Position numbers and translations under genes: made by a program. Shown in pieces: positions 57,895 through 64,000 of a stretch of DNA of 64,000 nucleotides. Origin of the DNA: Reyranella humidisoli. GTDB taxonomy: Bacteria; Pseudomonadota; Alphaproteobacteria; Reyranellales; Reyranellaceae. Location of the stretch: positions 3,508,001 to 3,572,000 of the forward strand of contig NZ_JAHOPB010000001.1 of NCBI RefSeq assembly GCF_019039055.1, in the 5' to 3' direction. A model generated the notes under the pieces. The model had not been told where the DNA came from. It saw nothing but the letters and a program-made list of their open reading frames with translations, and did no database searches. Each line of letters starts with the position of its first letter. Position 1 is the stretch's first letter.

Positions 57895-59648
57895 ACCGGT
57901 TTGGCGGCCTGGCCCTGCTGGGGCCCTATCTGAGGCCCTATCGCGGCCGGACGATCCTGGCGCTGCTGTCGCTGCTGGTCGCGGCCGGGACGGTGCTGGC
58001 CTTCGGCGCCTGTCTGCGCGCCCTGATCGACCGCGGATTCGCCCAGGGGCGCCCCGACATCCTGAACTACGCCCTGGCCTCCCTGCTGGCTGTCGCGGTC
58101 GTGCTGGCGATCGCCTCGGGCGCGCGCTTCTACCTCGTCTCCTGGCTGGGCGAGCGGGTGGTCGGCGACCTGCGCCGCGACCTCTTCGACCATGTCGTGC
58201 GGCTGGGACCGGCCTGGTTCGAGGTCAAGCGCTCGGGCGACGTGATGAGCCGCATCTCGGCCGACGCCCAGCTCATCGAGCAGGTGATCGGCTCCTCGGC
58301 TTCGGTGGCGCTGCGCAACACGCTGATGTGTCTCGGTGGCGTCGTGATGCTGGTCGTCACCAATCCGAAGCTCGCGCTGTGGACGCTCGCGGTGGTCCCG
58401 CTGACGGTCATTCCGATCATCGTGTTCGGCCGCCAGGTCAAGGCGCTGTCGCGCGAGGCGCAGGCGCGCATGGGCGAGATGGTGTCGGAAGGCGCCGAAA
58501 CGCTCGATGGCGTGCGTACGGTCCAGGCCTTCGCCCAGGAAGATCGCGCCGCGCTGCGGTTCGGTGAGGCGACCGAGCGATCTTTCGTCGCCGCGACCCG
58601 CCGCGTGTCGCGCCGTGCCATCATGACCACGCTGGTCATCTTCATCGTGTTTTCCGCCGTCGGCTTCCTGCTGTGGATGGGCGGGCACGACGTGCTGACC
58701 GGCCGCATCACCGCCGGCGATCTTTCGGCCTTCGTGTTCTATGCCGTGCTGGTCGCCAGTTCCGGCGGTGCCATCAGCGAGACGATCGGCGACCTGCAGC
58801 GCGCTTCGGGTGCGGCGGAACGGCTGGCCGAGCTGCGGGCCGAACCGCCGTCGATCGCCGAGCCGGCAAACCCGAAGCCGCTGCCCCGGCCCGTGAAGGG
58901 GGCGGTCTCGTTCGAGGAGGTCTCGTTCCGCTATCCGACCCGAACCGACTCGCTGGCGCTGGACCGCTTCAATCTCGCCGTCGCCCCGGGGGAGACGGTG
59001 GCGATCGTCGGACCGTCGGGTGCCGGCAAGACCACGGCCTTCAACCTGTTGCTGCGCTTCTACGATCCGGAGAAGGGCGCGATCCGCCTCGATGGCATCG
59101 ACATCCGCGAACTGGCGCTCTCAGACCTGCGCCGCTCGCTGGCCATCGTCCCGCAGGACCCGACCCTGTTCAGCGCCTCCGTCGCCGACAACATCCGCTA
59201 TGGCCGGCCGGAAGCCACCGACGGCGAGGTGAGGGCCGCGGCCGAGGCGGCGTCGGCGCTGGGCTTCATCGAGGCCTTGCCCAACGGCTTTGCGACCGAC
59301 CTCGGCGCGCGCGGGGTGCGCCTGTCGGGCGGACAGCGCCAGCGCATCGCCATCGCCCGGGCGCTGCTGTGCGATCCGGCCGTGCTCCTGCTCGACGAGG
59401 CAACCAGCGCCCTCGATGCCGAGAGCGAGCAGGCGGTACAGCAGGCGCTCGACCGGGTGATGCACAAGCGGACGACCCTGGTCATCGCACATCGGCTGGC
59501 CACGGTGCAGAAGGCCGACCGGATCGTCGTCATCGACGAGGGGCGGGTGGCGGACATCGGCACGCATGCCGAACTCGTGCGCCGGGGCGGACTGTATGCC
59601 CGGTTGGCCGAACTGCAGTTCAACCTGTCGGCGGTCGCCGCGGATTGA
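57891..59648 (+). CDS. ABC exporter, fused permease-ATPase
   Basis: 585 aa from the ATG at 57891. Six-helix transmembrane domain (residues about 15-310) starting LGPYLRPYRGRTILALLSLL, then ATPase: VAIVGPSGAGKTTAFNLLLR (Walker A), PQDPTLFSASVADNIRYG (Q-loop region), VRLSGGQRQRIAIARALL (signature), VLLLDEATSALDAESE (Walker B) and VIAHRLATVQKADRIVV (H-loop). Closest in style to MsbA/LipidA-type exporters, a half-transporter that dimerises. Substrate unknown. Coupled to cyaY by ATGA. Confidence 0.93.
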   Translation: MNRFGGLALLGPYLRPYRGRTILALLSLLVAAGTVLAFGACLRALIDRGFAQGRPDILNYALASLLAVAVVLAIASGARFYLVSWLGERVVGDLRRDLFDHVVRLGPAWFEVKRSGDVMSRISADAQLIEQVIGSSASVALRNTLMCLGGVVMLVVTNPKLALWTLAVVPLTVIPIIVFGRQVKALSREAQARMGEMVSEGAETLDGVRTVQAFAQEDRAALRFGEATERSFVAATRRVSRRAIMTTLVIFIVFSAVGFLLWMGGHDVLTGRITAGDLSAFVFYAVLVASSGGAISETIGDLQRASGAAERLAELRAEPPSIAEPANPKPLPRPVKGAVSFEEVSFRYPTRTDSLALDRFNLAVAPGETVAIVGPSGAGKTTAFNLLLRFYDPEKGAIRLDGIDIRELALSDLRRSLAIVPQDPTLFSASVADNIRYGRPEATDGEVRAAAEAASALGFIEALPNGFATDLGARGVRLSGGQRQRIAIARALLCDPAVLLLDEATSALDAESEQAVQQALDRVMHKRTTLVIAHRLATVQKADRIVVIDEGRVADIGTHAELVRRGGLYARLAELQFNLSAVAAD

Positions 59649-59759
59649 GGCTTTTCCCGCGAGGCGCCAGGGGCCAAGTACCGTTCCGCCGCGGCTGGCA
59701 TGCCAGTATGTCGGGTATCTCCATGCCGCAGAGCCCGAACGCCTTACCTTTGCTTTCGA

Positions 59760-62700
59760 CTACCATGTCACCCTGAATCCGGCGTTGAGGGCGTGGGTGG
59801 AGGTGCCGTAGCCCACTTCGCCGTCGTAGCGTGCGTAGAGGGCGACGCCCTGGGCGACGGCGGTGTTGGCGGCGAGGCTGAGCGTGGCGGTGTCGCGCTG
59901 CGAGGCCGCACCGAAGACGGTGAAGCTGGCGCCCGGCGCGCCGGCGAAGGCGGCGGTCACCGGCCTCGACGTGTCGGCGTATTCGTGCGCCCAGCCCAGC
60001 CGCATCTGGACGGCGAGCTTCTCGCGGCCCTCGGCGCCGAAGGCGCCGGCGAACTCCGCGCCCAGCACGCTGCGGGCCGAGCCGGTGGTCTGCGCCGCCA
60101 CGCTAAGATTGAGCGCGCCGGCGCCGCTTTCGGTGAAGCCGTACTGGCTGTTGGTCAGGCCCTGGAAGCGGGCGAAGGGCGTGACGGACATCGCGGCCGG
60201 TTCGTAGAGGCCGATGCGGTAGCCGGCCTCGAGCTGGCCGAGGAACTGGTTGGCCCCGGTGCGCCCCTGGGCGGTGCGCGCCGCCAGGTTGGGCAGCACG
60301 ATCTGGCGCGTCATCTGGTTGTCGTTGTAGCCGTAGCCCGCCATGCCATCGAGATAGAAGGCGCCCTGGGTGAAGGAGGCGTACAGGCTGGCCTGGTAGC
60401 TGCTGGTGGTGCCCTGGCCGCTGAAGCCGCTGGCCCACTGGTTGCCGCTGCTGAAGCCCACGCCGACACCGGCCACGAAGCGGGGATCGAAGCGATAGTC
60501 GATGCCGGTGGCGAAGCCGCCGGCATTGTAGGTGAGGGTGGCGCTGTTGGCGTTGCCGGCGATGCTGCCGGTGCCGCCGAGGGCGTTGCCCCACAGGCTC
60601 CACGGGCTGGGCGCGCCGTCGCAGGCGTCGGGGAGGCCGGTCTCGCAGGCCTGTGCGAGGGCCACGCGCTGGCCGCCCCCGAAGCCGCCGCGGGCGAGGC
60701 CCATCTGCTGGCCGAGCGAGTTCATGAACAGCAGGCCGCTGCCGAGGTTGGCGGTGCCGAAGCCGGAATAGTTCTGACCGCTGATGGCGTTCATGGCTGC
60801 CTGGCCCTGAGCGGAGGTGTAGGTCGCCATGGTGCCGATGATGGTGGCGAGATCGCCGCTGGAGCCCGCGACGCTCGCATCCAGCACGCGGCCGACGGCG
60901 GCCTGGTTGGGCGTGGCCGCGCCCGCGCCAAAGCCGCCGGGCTTCAACGTCAGAAAGACGTTGGTGGCGTCGTAGGAGAGCGAGGGTTGCAGGAAGGGGT
61001 AGAGGCTGTTGGCGTTGGCGAAGGTGCCGGTGACGCCGCCGGTGGCATTGAGGATGGTGTAGGTGGTGCTGGGCGCATAGACGCCGGACGCGCCGCTCAG
61101 GGTCACCGTGCCGCCGGCGATGGTGGCGGTGCCCGGCGCGCCGCTCACATTGACGCGATCGGCCTGGCCGGCGCCGGTGGTCTCGACCTGGAAGCCGCTG
61201 CCGGGGGCCTGCGTCAGGGTGCCCACCACGTTCAGCGTGCCGATGGAGTTCCCAGGAGACACGATCCCGTTGTTCGTAACCGTGCCGACGAAGGTACCGT
61301 TGCCACCCAGCACGCCGGTGTTGATCACATTGCCGGTGAAGATCCCGTTGTTGATCAGAGTAGCGCCGTTGGCGAAAGCGCCTGCTGCCTGGATGAAGTT
61401 GCCGGTGTTGGCGATGCTGCCGTTGATGGTGCCGGTATTTGTTGCCGTCCCTGTATTGACGAGGTCGGTGTTCAGGGTACCGCTGTTGTTCAACGTGCCC
61501 TGGTTCACGAGGCTCGCGTTCACTGACTGGAATGTGCCGGCGTTTTCCAGCGTGGCACCCGAGGCGACCGAATACCCGCCACCGCTGACGAAGCTGGCAC
61601 CCGGCTGGATCGTGAGGTTGCCCACCATGGTACCCGAGAGGGCGAGCGTGCCCTGCGTTACCGTCGTTCCGCCGGTAAAGCTGTTATTACCACCCAAGAT
61701 GAGCAGGCCGGTGCCGCTCTTGGTGAGTCCTCCCGGGCCCGAGATGTCATTGCTCCACATGTCGACCGCATTGAACCCGCCCAGGGAAGCATCAAGCGTC
61801 ACAGCCACGCTGGAATTGAACGCGCCGTATCCGCCTGCAGCCTTGAAGAGGTTCAGGCGCACCCAACCCTTTCCATCGTCCAGCACGCCGCCCGAAGGCA
61901 GCTCCGTGGTGGCCAGCACCTCGGTGAGTTGAGCGCTGTTGAGATAGGGAAAGCGCGTGGCGATCAGCAGGTAAGCATTTGCCGGGACGACGGCGGCCAA
62001 GTTGGTCGGGCCAACCGGCTGGAAGCCGTATGTCGCCTGGTTCGCATAGGCCTGATTGGCGGCGGCAAACTGCGCGGCGGATGGGAGGGATCCATTGGCT
62101 ATGCAGCCCACGATATTCGAGGCACATGCCGCATAGGGAACCGCGGTTATTGCGCTGCCGTAGGTGCTATTGAGTGTCGCCGTGAGATCACTGGAGAGTG
62201 CGGAGAGGTAGGCAGGGAAGGTCGATATGCTCGGGATCGGAATGGGAAAAACGTAGTTCGGTTCATCCGCCAGGAGCTGCGTTGTCGTGTAGTACGCGAG
62301 TATCCGTGCACCGATGACGTCGAGCGGATGGTGCACGCCAAGGATATTGCGGCTCAGGCCGAATTGCTGGGACGAGACCATCAAGCTTTGGTAGGCCTGC
62401 GGCAGCAGCATGGCGTACAGAAGAGAGGTCGTGTCGCCGACAGTTGAATGTCCACTCGGAAAGCCGCCGGACATCTGAAGGCCGCCGCCCGAGCCGGGCG
62501 CACCCCATTCCCCAATCTGATTTTGGATTGCGGCGGCGCTGGCTTGACTGGCCGACCAGGGATTCGATGCGATCGCATTGCTGATCTGGAAAGGCCGGGG
62601 GTCGTTTTGCCCAGGGGTCTGATTCGGACCGGGGGATGGGTAAGAATAGGGAGTCGTTGTTCCCCGAAAGGCCGTCAAATAGGAGTTGAAGGCGTCCTTG

Positions 62701-63239
62701 AGAGGATCCACCTGCTGAAAGCCCACGATCGTATTCGTGCCCACGATCGTATTCAAAGTGTTGGTGATCGATTGATAGACACCCGCTGAGCCAGGGATTT
62801 GGCTGCTCAATGCTATCGACAGCGGTGCCGATACCCCGAGCTGGGGGAAAGCCGTCAGGGTCGACAGGATCTGGCTCGACGGAGATATCTGGTTCCATAC
62901 GTTGTATTGTGAGTTGGAGAGATAGTAGTTGGCTGCGGCCTGGTTCCGTTGACCCACGGTCGCGTTCCCATAGATGCCTTCGACGATCGAAAGATCGCTG
63001 GTCATTATGCTGTTGTTCGGTGTCGAGTAGGCCGGCGTCGCGAAGGTGGCCAGAACGCCATACTGCCCCTGGTACTGGGCACACTGCTGACTTGCGGGAT
63101 CCAGATTTAAGCTGTTGCAGCTTGGTTGCGCCGACGCTGGAGCCAGGGAAACGCACAGCGACGCCAGAGCGAACGCTAAGCCCGCGATAATGTGCGCTCG
63201 CGGGGTGCCGATCTTCATTTGAAATATTGCCGGAGTCAT
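59760..63239 (-). CDS. Autotransporter with PAP2 acid-phosphatase passenger
   Basis: 1159 aa from the ATG at 63239 (ATG at 63218 possible). Signal peptide IIAGLAFALASLCVSLAPAS. The N-terminal passenger (to about residue 450) is a class A acid phosphatase: RPFQISN, FPSGHSTVGDTTSLLYAML and SRNILGVHHPLDVIGARIL, i.e. PSGH and SR-x5-H-x3-D intact; the Lys of K-x6-RP is not seen. Then a repetitive Asn/Gly/Thr beta-helix stem (GTLNNSGTLN, TATNTGTINGS) with passenger-transport repeats. The last ~270 residues are an outer-membrane barrel (SLWGNALGGTGSI to HALNAGFRVTW). A surface-displayed phosphatase. Confidence 0.9.
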   Translation of the reverse strand: MTPAIFQMKIGTPRAHIIAGLAFALASLCVSLAPASAQPSCNSLNLDPASQQCAQYQGQYGVLATFATPAYSTPNNSIMTSDLSIVEGIYGNATVGQRNQAAANYYLSNSQYNVWNQISPSSQILSTLTAFPQLGVSAPLSIALSSQIPGSAGVYQSITNTLNTIVGTNTIVGFQQVDPLKDAFNSYLTAFRGTTTPYSYPSPGPNQTPGQNDPRPFQISNAIASNPWSASQASAAAIQNQIGEWGAPGSGGGLQMSGGFPSGHSTVGDTTSLLYAMLLPQAYQSLMVSSQQFGLSRNILGVHHPLDVIGARILAYYTTTQLLADEPNYVFPIPIPSISTFPAYLSALSSDLTATLNSTYGSAITAVPYAACASNIVGCIANGSLPSAAQFAAANQAYANQATYGFQPVGPTNLAAVVPANAYLLIATRFPYLNSAQLTEVLATTELPSGGVLDDGKGWVRLNLFKAAGGYGAFNSSVAVTLDASLGGFNAVDMWSNDISGPGGLTKSGTGLLILGGNNSFTGGTTVTQGTLALSGTMVGNLTIQPGASFVSGGGYSVASGATLENAGTFQSVNASLVNQGTLNNSGTLNTDLVNTGTATNTGTINGSIANTGNFIQAAGAFANGATLINNGIFTGNVINTGVLGGNGTFVGTVTNNGIVSPGNSIGTLNVVGTLTQAPGSGFQVETTGAGQADRVNVSGAPGTATIAGGTVTLSGASGVYAPSTTYTILNATGGVTGTFANANSLYPFLQPSLSYDATNVFLTLKPGGFGAGAATPNQAAVGRVLDASVAGSSGDLATIIGTMATYTSAQGQAAMNAISGQNYSGFGTANLGSGLLFMNSLGQQMGLARGGFGGGQRVALAQACETGLPDACDGAPSPWSLWGNALGGTGSIAGNANSATLTYNAGGFATGIDYRFDPRFVAGVGVGFSSGNQWASGFSGQGTTSSYQASLYASFTQGAFYLDGMAGYGYNDNQMTRQIVLPNLAARTAQGRTGANQFLGQLEAGYRIGLYEPAAMSVTPFARFQGLTNSQYGFTESGAGALNLSVAAQTTGSARSVLGAEFAGAFGAEGREKLAVQMRLGWAHEYADTSRPVTAAFAGAPGASFTVFGAASQRDTATLSLAANTAVAQGVALYARYDGEVGYGTSTHALNAGFRVTW

Positions 63240-63313
63240 TTCGGTATCGCGTATGTTGCTGGGCGCTTCGTCAAGATATCGACAGACGAGTGTGAGGAGC
63301 TGCCATGTCACCA

Positions 63314-63350
63314 TGATCCCTGATCCCTGATCCCTGATCCCTGATCCCTG
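63314..63350. repeat. Heptanucleotide tandem repeat upstream of autotransporter
   Basis: TGATCCC is repeated five times without error, followed by TG (37 bases). On the autotransporter strand it reads GGGATCA and ends 75 bases before the start codon. A possible -35-like TTGACG lies at 63269-63274 (minus strand), between repeat and start. Copy-number change by slipped-strand mispairing could alter promoter spacing or activator access. Confidence 0.9.
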
Positions 63351-63464
63351 CGCCCACGCCCTCGCCCGCAGCCAGGACGAAAAGGGAGCTTCCGCACCTT
63401 GTCAGCTTGCCGATGCGCACGCTCAGGATTTTAGGGGCATGCCATTGGCTTTCAACGTGACGAC

Positions 63465-63479
63465 TGCCCAAAATGGGCA
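63465..63479. promoter_or_regulatory. Palindromic operator-like site before the regulator gene
   Basis: TGCCCA-AAA-TGGGCA, a perfect 6-base inverted repeat with a 3-base spacer, 35 bases before the GTG start of the regulator gene and overlapping an in-frame ATG at 63473. Symmetry and place suit an autoregulatory operator. No other copy was noticed in the window. Confidence 0.4.
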
Positions 63480-63514
63480 ATCAGCCGACCGACCCAGGAA
63501 GTCCGGAGGATCTC

Positions 63515-64000
63515 GTGGCCAGGAGTCGTACGCTATCGACATCGAAGAAGGGCAGCGTCGAAACCGGAGCGCCCCGGGCGCGCGCGACGGTGGTCGCTTC
63601 CGGCGGACGGCTGGTCCTTACGGAAACAGACGGCATTTCGCGGGTCTTCATCTCACTTATCGGGAACTATCTGCACCGCATCGAACGCGAGCGCCGCGCC
63701 CGCTACCACGGGGATCTCGAACTGGCGATGGTGGCGGAAGTCATCGGAATTGCAGTCGTCGAACCGGGCCTTCGCGATGCCGCCTTCCGCGAGCGGTACC
63801 GGATTCTGGACAGCGTCATCGGCCTGGAAGGCCAGCGTGCCGTCAATGCGACGTCGATCGCCAGCGCGTCGGGCATTCCGCGCGAGACCGTCCGCCGCAA
63901 GCTGAAGCTGTTGCTGAAGGAGGGGCTCATCGTGGAGAAGGGGCGTGCCCGCTATGTGGTGAAGCCGGGGGTCCTGCAGCAATCGGATTGGCAGGCCGCT
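63515..64000 (+). CDS. Probable HTH transcriptional regulator, 3' truncated by window
   Basis: The frame is open to the window end. I use the GTG at 63515 because GGAGG lies 5-6 bases before it; an in-frame ATG at 63473 without ribosome-binding site would add 14 residues. Of 162 visible codons, residues about 100-150 form a winged-HTH-like region (ATSIASASGIPRETVRRKLK, then LLLKEGLIVEKGRARYVVKP), GntR/MarR-like. The N-terminal part has a long helix with many Arg (YLHRIERERRARYHGDL). Divergent from the autotransporter gene; target unknown. Confidence 0.75.
   Translation, partial: MARSRTLSTSKKGSVETGAPRARATVVASGGRLVLTETDGISRVFISLIGNYLHRIERERRARYHGDLELAMVAEVIGIAVVEPGLRDAAFRERYRILDSVIGLEGQRAVNATSIASASGIPRETVRRKLKLLLKEGLIVEKGRARYVVKPGVLQQSDWQAA

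Noticed and set aside
59700..61526. Long open frame of 608 codons on the plus strand, opposite the autotransporter
   Set aside because: Composition is Ala/Gly/Glu/Arg-rich with no domain, as expected for the antisense frame of a GC-rich repetitive gene; the minus strand has signal peptide, PAP2 motifs and barrel.
62700..62770. Short direct repeat CGATCGTATTC in the autotransporter gene
   Set aside because: It encodes a duplicated Asn-Thr-Ile-Val-Gly in the passenger and is only two units; no sign of a contingency locus.

Overview
The window is high-GC, densely coded bacterial chromosome (about two thirds G+C by eye) and looks alphaproteobacterial. It carries a monomeric NADP isocitrate dehydrogenase, a Cys-free bL31, a CyaY-type frataxin, a Bug/TctC solute-binding protein, and the rlmE-guaB-rsmB-guaA neighbourhood seen in Rhodospirillales-like genomes. 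It also has palindromic repeats of a kind common in Bradyrhizobium/Reyranella-type genomes. A Reyranella-like organism is my best guess at low confidence; the genus is inference.

Layout. 1-9.7 kb is a surface-polysaccharide locus. It holds a glycosyltransferase-like protein cut by the window edge, an inositol-phosphatase-like and a PIG-L deacetylase-like enzyme, then a minus-strand export set (small secreted protein, two-domain glycosyltransferase, KpsE-like, KpsM-like and degenerate KpsT-like proteins, and an unknown). 10.0-11.5 kb has a small ORF and a luciferase-like monooxygenase. 11.6-21.3 kb is a lipid-linked sugar island: a polyprenyl-phosphate glycosyltransferase fused to GtrA, two multispanning GT-C-like proteins, DprE2-, DprE1- and UbiA-type enzymes, a stand-alone GtrA protein, an FAD oxidoreductase and an epimerase. 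Together these rebuild most of the mycobacterial decaprenyl-phosphoryl-arabinose pathway. 21.4-31.3 kb is housekeeping: tRNA-Gln, Ppx/GppA, rlmE, guaB, two SGNH-like paralogues, rsmB, a GNAT gene and guaA.

31.3-35.6 kb is an accessory patch: an AAA ATPase plus subtilase pair (IetAS-like plasmid-stability/anti-phage module) of visibly lower GC. It is flanked by decayed partial copies of the ABC-F and photolyase genes whose intact copies lie downstream. 35.6-43.7 kb has DUF808, an FeS-type photolyase with its DUF2256 partner, a 466-bp GIY-YIG nuclease element with 63-bp terminal inverted repeats, icd, an ABC-F gene and a DUF4269 pseudogene. 43.8-59.6 kb is mixed metabolism, detoxification and repair: YciI, YghU-type GST, asparaginase-like, TctC, Ogt, a truncated Ada-AlkA, an MFS pump, a serine hydrolase, DUF2252, a molybdopterin enzyme, bL31, CyaY and an ABC exporter. 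59.8-63.4 kb is a giant autotransporter with a PAP2 phosphatase passenger and a heptanucleotide tract upstream of its start. A truncated regulator gene ends the window.

The two most interesting systems are the compact GIY-YIG/terminal-repeat element, which has a related two-hairpin copy without the gene near 2.7 kb and covarying stems, and the arabinofuranose-precursor island in a Gram-negative context.
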